From: Hyaloscypha bicolor E
Lineage: Eukaryota; Ascomycota; Leotiomycetes; Helotiales; Hyaloscyphaceae
Assembly: GCF_002865645.1 (NCBI RefSeq)
Contig: NW_020194685.1
Location: forward strand, 1,947,363 to 2,011,362
Direction: 5' to 3'
DNA: 64,000 bases
Shown here: one piece after another, positions 23,616-35,795 of the stretch
Layout: the number at the start of each line of letters is the position of its first letter
Numbering within the stretch: position 1 is the first letter of the stretch
The notes under the pieces: model-generated
What the model was told of the DNA's origin: nothing
What the model saw: the letters and a program-made list of their open reading frames with translations, nothing else
Database searches by the model: none
Program-made: the position numbers and the translations under genes

Positions 23616-25294
23616 ATGTCAAACCTCACGGCCGAAACTAAGGAGCCTGATCCAGCAGCTACCTCTCTCCCGAACGACGGGACCGTGATCAAGGAGGGCG
23701 GTGACCCATCTGCACCAACTGACAAGGAAGCTGTCATGGCAGCTGTCGAGTCGGAGGATGCCAATGGCGCAGCAGAAATCAAGGAGGAGCAGACTACTGA
23801 GAAGAGCGAAGCTGCCACAGACATCAAGGAAGACAAGAGCGACAAGAAGGCTGAAGAGAATGGCGCCTCTGGCGAGAATAAGGAAAGATTCGATGACAAT
23901 GGTGTTCTGAAGACTTCTGCGCAGATTGATGAAACCCGCAAAAATTATTCCAAATACGACCCGGCTGTCTTGCCTACCACCGATGACCCAAGCAAGATTC
24001 GCGCACAGGTATGCAACAATGTAGCTCTGCTACTGCCTTTAGCCACTGACAGTATTTTGCAAAGGTCGAATTCTACTTCAGCGATGCAAACCTTCCAACC
24101 GACAAACACCTGTGGAATTTAACAGATGGCATATTGAACCTCCCAGTCTCAATTACAGAGATTTGCAAATTTGGCCGTATGAAACGATTCAAGCCAATAT
24201 CCGCCATTGTCACCGCACTCAGAGAAAGCCAGTTCCTTGAGATTACTGGCCCAGAAGGCCATGAGCAAGTCAAACGCAAGCAAGCTTATAACCCTACCGC
24301 CGTAAAGCCCTCGTCAGAACCCAGATCCGTCTATGTCAAAGGCTTCGGTGATGAGGAACCAAGCTCTCAATTTGACATCGAGGCCTTCTTTGCCCAATAC
24401 GGTCCGACAAACGCAGTTCGTCTTCGCCGCACTCAAGAGAAATTGTTCAAGGGGTCTGTGTTCGTCGAGTTTGCAGATGAGGAGACTGCCCAGAACTTCC
24501 TCGCACTTGAACCAAAGCCATTGTGGAAGGGTAAGTACCCATTGAAAATCCAATCCAAGAAGGATTACACCGATGAAAAGCTTCAAGACATCAAGGACGG
24601 AAAAATGGAACCTGCTGAGACTTGGGCCCCTCGAAGCCGGGGTGGAGGATACCGAGGTAACAACAATCGTGGCGGCCGTGGTAACTACAGAAATGACAGA
24701 GATGGTCGTGATGGCCGCGGACGAGGTGATTCCAGAGGCGATCGTGATCCAGATGACTGGAAGAAGCGAAGAGAGGAAGATCGAGCATCTGGTTTCAAGG
24801 ACAATCACCGCAAATACGATCGTGGCCACCGGGAGGGAGATCGCAAAGGTCGTGGCCGTGGGAGAGGACGTGATGATCGTGGTCCTCGTGATAGAAATCG
24901 TGAACGCGAAGGCCGGTAAGTCAAACACCTTCCCACCTGACGAAATATGCACTGATAGAAAGACAGTGATGAGAAGAATGATAAGAAGCGAGTACGTGAG
25001 GAGGACGATGATGAGAAGCCAGCGAAGAAAGTTGACGGCAAGCCCGACGAGTCACCAGCAGTGAAGACCGAAGAATCCCCAGCAACCAATGGCAAGAAGC
25101 GTGCTCGAGAGGATGACGACGCAGAGCAGACCCCAACCAAGAAGGTGGACAGCAAGTCAGATGAAGCTCCAGCAGTCAAGACTGAGGCCTCTTCAGCAAA
25201 TGGGAAGAAGCGTGCTCGTGAGGATGATGAAGCAGTTGAACCTTCCACAAAGAAGGTTGATACCAAGTCTGAGGTTGCTGTTAAAGCCTCATGA
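23616..25294 (+). CDS. LHP1: La protein homologue (La motif plus RRM)
   Basis: Exons 23616-24008, 24065-24915 and 24967-25294 give 523 aa. The acidic, disordered N-terminus (about 130 aa) is followed by the La motif starting VEFYFSDANLPTDKHLW at the start of exon 2, with FGRMKRFKPISAIVTALRES. An RRM follows with RNP-like strands SVYVKGF and GSVFVEFADEETAQNFL. A glycine/arginine-rich region (RGGYRGNNNRGGRG-like, then alternating RG/RD) and a C-terminal tail of three roughly 36-residue tandem repeats, each beginning KKRxRE, complete it. La binds the UUU-OH ends of RNA polymerase III transcripts and protects tRNA precursors in the nucleus. The tail repeats look like reiterated nuclear-localisation motifs. 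Confidence 0.92.
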
Positions 25295-25784
25295 TAACCC
25301 TCGATTCACCATTCTCTTCAAGTGCATGCATTTTGCCAGGGGTTGTATCAAAGGCGTTTATTTGGACGGGGAGGCCTGTTTCCACGAATGTTTTCTCTCA
25401 TTTTCATTATGGCAATTTGGTCTTGGCTCATGCAGAATGGACAAGCAAAGCACCACTTGTCTGTTGGCTACGATGGTTGCTTGTGTACATATGCACACAA
25501 ATCATAGAACGACTGATTATCATGTACAAAATATTTTGACTGAGTGACTTCTGATTCACAATTGAGCCTTTCGAAGTTGGAGAGTACCATTGAATCTACA
25601 TGAAGCCCAAATATGCTACACCTATCCCCACAGATACTCCAAAGAGCCGCTCTTAGCCCTGTAATGCATGGCACAAATGAGGTCTCAATAATACACTATG
25701 TATGCCTGCCAGTAACCCATCTCTTCTTTTCGTCACACAAGCCGTTCCCTTCCGCTCGCTATACAGCAACCATCTATACACATC
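25295..25784. other. Convergent 3' intergenic region
   Basis: Between the La gene and the mL44 gene 3' ends. Short frames only; no gene or element recognised. Confidence 0.4.
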
Positions 25785-26981
25785 CTAGTGTATAATTTCC
25801 CCAATGTCGATATGCACCGGCTCCCAGGGCTTGGGATTCGCGCCCTCCATATCACTCGGAACCCTAACATTATTGCCCGGACTGTACAAATACCAGGCCT
25901 TCAGTGCCGCAACACTCGCTCGAATCCTCGCCTCCGCCAAACTTGGAGCGGCCCCTTCCCCTAACTTCTCATGCCCCGAGTAAATCCCCACCACAAACAC
26001 TGGCGACCTCGACAACCTTCCTGTCTCACTCAGTATCCTCGCAACAGGATACTCGAACTCCTCCCTCTTACACAACACCGCCAGTTCTTGCACTGGGGTT
26101 TTAAAATCAAAGAGCTGAGTAATCTCCAAATGCCGACTGAGAATATGCTCCTTCACGAACTTCTTCGCCGCATCTCTCCCAGCATGCACGTAAATACTGC
26201 TCACAACCGCCTTCACGAAATTCGAGTACGCCGTCTCTGTCGGCTTGGCATCAACCTCTATCCCCCGACGCTGCGGAATCATATCACCAAATTCGTCATC
26301 TAACACCACCCGGCTGCTCATCCCCCTCCTCCACACACCTTGATCAATTGTGTTTTTCCTTGCCATCCCAATCTCCCCCAAGTTCGTCCCTGGCTTCAAT
26401 TTTGAGAATTGTAAGAGGCCGGGATCGACTTCTGAGCCGGGGTAGGCAGCGGTTTCAACTCCCCATTCTTGCGCTATTATTGCGAGTGTTCGGGGCCCGT
26501 TGTAAGCGCCAGAGGCGGCAAAGAGGATAGCCATTGGGAGACGGGGGTATTTGCAGAGCAGGAACTCTGCTACATGGAACGAGATAATGGATCCTCCTAA
26601 CTGCGCCAGTGAAGCATTGTTGAAGCGCAAATTCGGGTCTGCAGATGGATCCACTAATGTCCTTGCCATCGTTTGTAAAGGTAGTTTCTTTGGGAGTGCG
26701 AGACGGGCGTGTAGAGCTGCTAGCTTTGCAGAGTGCAGAGCAGCTTCTGTTAATGGTGAGGCGTATGGACTCGAAGGGTGTCTTGAGGTAGAGGAAGCGG
26801 ATGGATCGTCGTCTTCGAATACAAGGTTTTCTTCCATTGCCGCAGAGGAGGATTGGAACCGTGATTGTTGTGTCCCGCCAGCCGGACTCTGTATTGTCTG
26901 CTGCCAGAGACAGCATGGTCGTGTGCGCGGCGACAGCAATTGGCCGCTCCATTTTTCCAGCCGTATTCTCTTCATCTCCAA
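25785..26981 (-). CDS. MRPL3: Mitochondrial large ribosomal subunit protein mL44 (RNase III-like fold)
   Basis: A single intronless frame of 398 aa. The N-terminal 45 residues are rich in Arg, Ser and Gln and lack acidic runs, fitting a mitochondrial presequence. Residues 110-270 form the degenerate RNase III-like domain: RFNNASLAQLGGSIISFHVAE, KYPRLPMAILFAASGAYNGP, SNFVKAVVSSIYVHAGRDAA, FVKEHILSRHLEI. The acidic catalytic residues of true RNase III are absent, as in mL44. A double-stranded RNA-binding-like domain follows (FVVGIYSGHEKLGEGAAPSL, EARIRASVAALKAWYLYSPG). mL44 pairs with another large-subunit protein near the central protuberance and does not cleave RNA. The start is the first ATG. 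Confidence 0.88.
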   Translation of the reverse strand: MEMKRIRLEKWSGQLLSPRTRPCCLWQQTIQSPAGGTQQSRFQSSSAAMEENLVFEDDDPSASSTSRHPSSPYASPLTEAALHSAKLAALHARLALPKKLPLQTMARTLVDPSADPNLRFNNASLAQLGGSIISFHVAEFLLCKYPRLPMAILFAASGAYNGPRTLAIIAQEWGVETAAYPGSEVDPGLLQFSKLKPGTNLGEIGMARKNTIDQGVWRRGMSSRVVLDDEFGDMIPQRRGIEVDAKPTETAYSNFVKAVVSSIYVHAGRDAAKKFVKEHILSRHLEITQLFDFKTPVQELAVLCKREEFEYPVARILSETGRLSRSPVFVVGIYSGHEKLGEGAAPSLAEARIRASVAALKAWYLYSPGNNVRVPSDMEGANPKPWEPVHIDIGEIIH

Positions 26982-27222
26982 ATCCAGAAGTCACGCCTCC
27001 TCTTCAACCCTCTAATGAAAGACAGAGTCGTGAGAGCGTTCTGGGGCGTGGCGGTGTATTTCGGTCTGATCCCAACTCCTTCCCAAATTTAATTTTTTGA
27101 GCTTCTCACACGATCATAGAACCCAGCACGTGATCGTCGCGCTAGTTTCGACCTCGCATCTCGAGTTCACGACCGCTGAACAGTCCAAGACAAACCCCCG
27201 CGCAATCGAGCAATTGATCAAG

Positions 27223-27656
27223 ATGGTAAGCCCAACGACCCTCCCTATAGATATTATCAGTCATTAACAGCTCCCAGGGCGGCGGCGGCAAAATCCCGTA
27301 AGTCAATTCCCCAGCAAACAGCCCACGAATGCAAAGAACATCCCGGACACAATTTGACCAAGCTAGATACCCCAAGCACGTCTGGTCACCAGCAGGTGGC
27401 TGGTACTCGCAACCATCGAACTGGAAAGCGAATACTGCGGTATTTGGGATGGTTATTGTGGGGCTCACGGCTATGATGTGGAAACTGAGCGCGGAGAGGG
27501 AGGTGCGGACAAAGTTCCCCGAGGAAGGCAGATTCTTTCCTAGTCGATAGTAAGTCTCTGTACAAAAGGGGGAGATTGCGATATGATGCTGATTTTGCTA
27601 GTTGGAGTAAGCAAATTATCGAGCACGAGAAGAACCAGAAGAATGGTGGATCATAG
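27223..27656 (+). CDS. Small single-pass mitochondrial membrane protein, probably a complex I (NDUFB4-like) subunit
   Basis: Four exons (27223-27225, 27278-27297, 27367-27549, 27602-27656) give 86 aa: exon 1 is the ATG alone and exon 2 has 20 nt. All introns have good donors (GTAAGC, GTAAGT, GTAAGT), and the phases fit. The protein reads MGGGGKIP then YPKHVWSPAGGWYSQPSNWK, one membrane helix (AVFGMVIVGLTAMMWKL), and the tail SAEREVRTKFPEEGRFFPSR, YWSKQIIEHEKNQK. The helix followed by an ER..R..EEG block resembles the B15/NDUFB4 accessory subunit of complex I; this is inference by eye. The gene starts 241 bp from the mL44 gene on the opposite strand, so the promoter is shared. Confidence 0.72.
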
Positions 27657-28032
27657 AAGTGGTAGAGCTGGGTTTTGTGGGAGATGGGCTTGTACATATC
27701 TTGGGTGTCATAAATGGAATGCATTTCGAGATGGGAAAACGAGATGCTTTCAGATCCGGCTTCGTCCTTTCATGAATGTGCCCGACGGTGTAGTGGCTAT
27801 GACCCATGAAGTGTCACCAATAAATCGGGTTGGTAGGATATGGGATGTTTCAGAATTGACCAGAATCATAGAATTTCAGGATGTGTGCAGTATGTATGTC
27901 TGAAAAGGTTGCTTCGAATGATGTGAATCGACCGCAATCTAGATATATAATCAAGATCGCTGGCCAAACCCCAGAGAATCAAGTGAACGCTATGCTACAA
28001 TAATCGTACGCCCTACAAATACCCCGCAACGT
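27657..28032. other. Convergent 3' intergenic region
   Basis: The stretch of 376 bp lies between the small membrane protein and the CAP gene 3' ends. No gene or element recognised. Confidence 0.4.
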
Positions 28033-29924
28033 TCATCCTGCGTGCTCCACGATCTCACTTGCAATCTTGCCATCCTTGCCAATATAGGAGCGGATCTGCT
28101 CTGGCAACGCCACCTCCTTGTAATCACCCTCCTCGTCGCCATCCCCTGCGGCGTCGATGATGTTGAGGTTGATCCCTGTACATTTACTTGTAAATACTTC
28201 GGTACCCATGCTCTCTTTTCCCAGGTAGACTTGGGCCCCATCGACCGTGTCCATAAGCAGTGTGGGAAGTACCCCTGTGACTTGAAGAGCAAAATTGGTG
28301 GACTTGATGACATCAACTGATGATACCAAGGATTCCACGATGAGTGAGAGTCGTGGCGAGTTGTCGATTGAAATAGCGTTTGCCTTGCCTTTGACCATAA
28401 TGGTCGTCTTACTGCATCGACTGATGAGGATGGAGTGTGATATTTCGGCTTCAATTGTCAGGGGTTTAGGCTCATTGTCATAATTTTCCTAGGCCAATTA
28501 GTAAGATAGAACAAGCAAGAGTTTGAAATCTTACGATGATCCACTTGTTGCCGTCCAGCTTCATTACTGGAGGTTTCTTCGTCCGCATGCTCTCTGGCTT
28601 GGGCTTCTTTCCTGGGGCAGGGCTCTTTCCACGAGATATAGAGGAGACACTAGAAGCGCTGTCGCTCCGAGTTGGTACTGTTGCACCAGCTCGTAACGAA
28701 GGGTTCTTGTGTGTCATCTGATCTGGATTGACTTTTCGAAGTCCTTTCGTGACAGCCTCTCCCTTGTTCAACTCGCTGAAAACAGCATCGAGACCACCAG
28801 CAGTAACAGGTGCCACTGCAGGAGCATCGTCAAATCTCATAGGTGGTGGCGGTGGTCCTGGGGGTGGAGGCGGGGGTGGAGGAGGCCCGCCAGCTGCTTT
28901 AGGGTGTGGGGCTGGAGGGAGAGGTTGATTCTGGTCAACGGCCTTAATGGCTTCCTCAGCTGAGACACCCTTCGGGTTCCAGGGAATGCCTTGAGGGAAA
29001 GCGTGCTTGATATATTCTGTGAGGTCCTTGAAGATTTGGTAATAGGCATTGACCCATTCGACTTGCTTCGGGTCCCTATGAATCCAATCAGCTCCGGACA
29101 TGGCTCAATACTCGGTATAACCTACTTCTCCTTGAACTCCTTTAGGACTCGATTACCCCAGTATTGGGCAGAACCCAACGACTCTTCAACATGCTTGTGT
29201 GGTTTAGGAGACTCCGTCACCCAGGCGAGTACGCCAATGCTCTCTGAGACCGTAGATAGTTGGTTGAAAAGAGGACTTCCGCGGTTCGCATCTCGTATAT
29301 CGCTGACGGCCGTGATCATTTCTTGCAGAGGCTTCAAAAGTTCCATAAACACCGGACTGCTCATATCAGGCTTCTTTGCTTTTGTGGTAATAAGGATGAA
29401 TTTCCGCTGTTTAGCAAACGCTTGGTATACACTGGAGGCCTGTACTTTCCATTAGCCCAGTGCTCGGCATTTTTCTGCCAATCCGTCATACCTGCTCTGC
29501 AACTGGCCCTCCCAATTCATCACTTAAATTCACAAACTTCTTGACAGTGCCGGATATAAAAGCATCAAAATCTTCGACAGACTCTGGTAGTGCCTCTGGG
29601 ATGGGCTTTGGCATTTCTGCTGCGGCTCGACTGGCAGTTGGAGGGGCAGGCAGAGGACCTGTAGGTGCCGGAGTAGGAGCCGCGCCATTCAGTTTGGGTA
29701 AATCGATTGCAGAAGCTGCCATATCCTCCAGTCTGGAGGTGGCGGCTTCCAGCCTGTGAAGGATAGCTGTCAGTTCAAAGCGAGAGACGGTCGGGACCAC
29801 TTTGTCATCCATAATTGCTGGTTTCTGATTGTGTCTAGAAGGGAAAGTTTTGGAGGAGGATAAAGAAGATATGACAGTACCGTTTGATGAGGGTAGTCAA
29901 GTTATGCATGTTGTTGGTCGCCAT
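28033..29924 (-). CDS. SRV2: Adenylyl cyclase-associated protein (CAP/Srv2)
   Basis: Five exons (29924-29881, 29753-29492, 29439-29126, 29075-28535, 28488-28033) join in frame to 538 aa. Exon 1 encodes MATNNMHNLTTLIKR, joined to LEAATSRLEDMA, the cyclase-binding N-terminal motif of CAP. The CAP_N helical domain follows (ESVEDFDAFISGTVKKFVNL, KPDMSSPVFMELLKPLQEMI, GNRVLKEFKEK and DPKQVEWVNAYYQIF). Then come a polyproline tract, a WH2-like linker (TKGLRKVNPDQMTHKNPSLR) and the C-terminal beta-helix CARP domain (DGNKWIIENYDNEPKPL, VIKSTNFALQVTGVLP, YLGKESMGTEVFTSKCTGIN). CAP recycles cofilin-bound actin monomers and links Ras/cyclase signalling to the cytoskeleton. The gene looks intact. Confidence 0.95.
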
Positions 29925-30337
29925 GTTGCCTTTACTATGCAGGGTCCCTGCTGCGAGGTGTTCCAGGTGACAGAGCGATCGAGGGAACGATCAACGATGC
30001 CTGGAACGTGGTAATGCGGCTTGCTGACGTGGGCGACAAGATTCTGGATGTGCTGAAGGCGGGCCAGATGAGTTGCAGAAGCGATGCTTATAAGTAAAAG
30101 GGACAATTCAAGCTGCCTGATCGGCTTGCGCAAGACGGCAAAATACTTTGGGATAGCTTCAGGAGCTCTGGAACTGCTGTGCCTTCGTGCGGGTGATCCC
30201 TACCCTTGTCAAGCCTCGCTGGAAATTGCGCTTACCTCACGAGGCAAGGCTAAAAGTCGGGACTTCAGCCTTCTTGCTGAGACACATTTGGTGCACAAAA
30301 TCAATGGGGGAGAGCGCAGACAATAACATATTAGATT
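29925..30337. promoter_or_regulatory. Divergent promoter of the CAP and PfkB genes
   Basis: The stretch of 413 bp lies between divergent starts. No specific element was recognised. Confidence 0.35.
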
Positions 30338-32002
30338 ATGGAGGAAGATGAAATCTCTCCATCGCAGGAGATCGATTTCTGTACCCTGGGGATGCTCATA
30401 ATTGGTAAGAGGGGTTTTCTTTCATGTATTGACTTTCATCCCTAGTCAAGCTTGAAGTCAAGCTTATTTGGCGGTGAATACTGCTGTTCATGACCTTTCA
30501 AATGATGTTTTTTTTTACTATTTAGAGTCCTTTGTTGCTCTCACTGTTATAAGGCCTGATCTGATCTTTCACCGGTGCCTGTCTACTTTCTCGACATGAA
30601 TCTACAGCACTCATCGAGGATGTGGAATTTTGATGACTGCAAGAAGAGTTCCGAGCAGCCTCTCATCTTTTCATATCATCGATTCGACTCATGACTGGTG
30701 CTACTGTTCTGCACGAACAGGCTACAGCTCTGTTGTCGTATGCTCGTTCTTTGAAAGTTTCGACCTTTTCTGACTGTGTCAGATTGTTCTCTCTTTTTTG
30801 CTTTTGCCGAAAATATCAGCCTCATTCTTCCTCACTCATTCTAACGGCACTCAGACGAAATCCACTATCTTCCACCAAACCCACCTGTATTCGACATCCT
30901 TGGTGGATCAGGTACTTACTCAGCACTTGGAGCACGTCTTTTCTCACCGCCACCTCTCTCCCAGACCATCTCCTGGATCGTTGACAAAGGATCGGACTTC
31001 CCAGGAAGCATCACCACGCAAATAGAATCCTGGAAAACATCGTGTCTGATTCGTTCAGACCCATCACGACTCACGACCCGGGGCTGGAATGGGTATGATT
31101 CCAATCAACACCGAGCTTTCAAATACACAACCCCCAAACTCCGCCTCGACGAACACGCTCTCACCCCCTCGCTCCTATTCTCGAAATCCTTTCATCTAAA
31201 CTGCTCACCAACTCGCTGCATCGACCTCGTAACCTCCATCCTCCGCCGTCGCAAGATCGTAAACCCCGGATGTCCCAAACCACTCTTCATCTGGGAGCCC
31301 GTCCCCGACCTCTGCACCCCCTCCGAACTCCTAAACTGCACCAACGCACTCCCTTACGTCGACATCTGCTCCCCCAACCACTCCGAGCTCGCCGCCTTCT
31401 TGGGAGATCCAGATCTCAGTCTCGACCCCCTCACCGGCTCCATCTCAACTCAATCCGTCGAGCGAGCCTGCGAGCAGCTCCTCAGCAGCATGCCCCTGCA
31501 GTCCTACGCGCTCGTCGTCCGGTGCGGCGTAAAAGGCGTCTACCTGGCCAAGAATGGAGGCCGCTCCCGTCGCCCTTCGATGATTAAGAAAAAGAGGCCT
31601 GCGAACCGTCCGAGGGGTGGGTTGACGCTGGATATGAACATGGAGGCTTTGTTTGCTGGGTTGCTAGGTGATGATGGAGAGTTGGAGAGGGAGGTGGTAC
31701 CTATTGATCCTGGGGTTGAGATGTGGCTTCCTGCTGTTTTTGGTGAGGAAGACGCGGAGAAGGTTGTCGATCCTACAGGGGGAGGAAATGGGTTTCTTGG
31801 TGGGTTGTCTGTTGCATTGGCAAGAGGGAAGGGGTTAGAAGAAGCCGCGGCGTGGGGAAACGTGGCGGCTAGCTTTGCCATAGAGCAGGTGGGGATGCCT
31901 GGATTAGGGGAAGATGAGATGGGAAGGGAGACATGGAATGGTGTTCAGGTTGAGGAGAGATTAGACGACTACGTAAAGAAGGTAAAGGAACGTTTGGGAT
32001 AG
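30338..32002 (+). CDS. PfkB-family carbohydrate kinase-like protein (Mak32 type)
   Basis: Exon 1 (30338-30404) encodes MEEDEISPSQEIDFCTLGML and joins exon 2 (30855-32002) across a 450-nt intron with donor GTAAGA, branch CTAAC and acceptor CTCAG. The join gives LGMLIIDEIHYLPPNPPVFD, the family's opening, then ILGGSGTYSALGARLFSPPP. The product is about 404 aa. The C-terminal PfkB block is DPTGGGNGFLGGLSVALARG; the catalytic Asp of true sugar kinases (GAGD) reads Asn here, as I recall for Mak32-like proteins. In yeast Mak32 was found by its effect on the M1 killer double-stranded RNA; a substrate is not known. The intron is about eight times longer than its neighbours in this window. Confidence 0.85.
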
Positions 32003-32179
32003 ACTAGGGCTTCACGACTTAACGACTATAGACTGATAAGATTCAGTTCTACCAATTCGATTTGCGTAATATCATTACAGCGTTAAAGAAAGGAGACACA
32101 GTGCTACCCTTCTCGGCCCAAACACAAACCGAACGCCATTGCATACCCAACCTCTGCTCATCTCCCTTCATTTTCGCAT

Positions 32180-34964
<2,785 letters not shown>

Positions 34965-35795
34965 GATGAGTTTGAAGGTCAGGTATTGTGGTGGTGATGT
35001 TCAACACTGAGCGAAGGAAATGTGGTTGAAGTTGAAGGGGCTTCCCAGGACGCGAAATTGAGAACGCGTCCACGCGAGAAAGCGCGTTTGAGTGCTTGCA
35101 TAAGGCTAAACTTCTTTGGGAGTTGCCCCTGAAAGGAGCCTTGCCGGTGCTCCAAAATACACCCTTTGGCTAGTGGTGGGTATTCTTGAGCACCAACGAA
35201 ACCGCGTTTAGCTTTCCATCCCATCGCCATGCCGAGCTGCGGCGTCCTTCCGCCTCTATTATTGCGGAGGTTCCTGATCGCCTCAGTACCTATTCAAATT
35301 ATGTCAGGTTTGCCAAGTGGAGCCGTGTGTACGCCTTCTTCGGCCGGCCTTGCAATGTATCGTCCTCACGGGGCTTTTCAATTGCTTCCCATCCAGATGT
35401 TCGTGTTCTTGTATATTGAATAACCCTTCGGAAATCTCGGAAAGTCTGGAAGATTCAAGCCGTATCTTTCTTGAAGTTTAGATAAACGTCCAACTTCAAC
35501 TGAGGGCAATGAGAATTGGTATCGCTTGTTCTGTCCACCGCAAGCCGGGGAACGCAAGGTGTGCACAGACGATGGACGAGATCTTCTGAGTAGAAATCTA
35601 CCCGCATATCAATTTAAGCAAGGATTATGGTTTGGGTTCAAATGTATGAGATGAACTCATTCAATGAATTTGGCTCGATTGAAAGGGGTCTGAAGCCAGA
35701 AACCGGATTGATAAGTTTATTCTGGATATTATAAGGATCGCTATAATCTGATGTTCGAAGCAGCTATAAAAATTCTATAGTAACTTCCTACGATT
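34965..35795. other. Intergenic, MCM3 promoter side
   Basis: Apart from the MCB-like boxes, this 831-bp region has only short frames without motifs. It lies between the MCM3 start and the 3' end of the Hsp70-like gene, both on the minus strand. Confidence 0.4.
35050..35077 (-). promoter_or_regulatory. MCB/SBF-like cell-cycle boxes in the MCM3 promoter
   Basis: ACGCGAAA at 35050-35057, the MluI cell-cycle box ACGCGT at 35064-35069 and ACGCGA at 35072-35077 sit about 85-115 bp before the MCM3 start codon. In yeasts MBF/SBF complexes bind ACGCGT and CGCGAAA and drive G1/S expression of MCM and other replication genes. Three such sites within 28 bp suggest the same control here. Confidence 0.65.
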
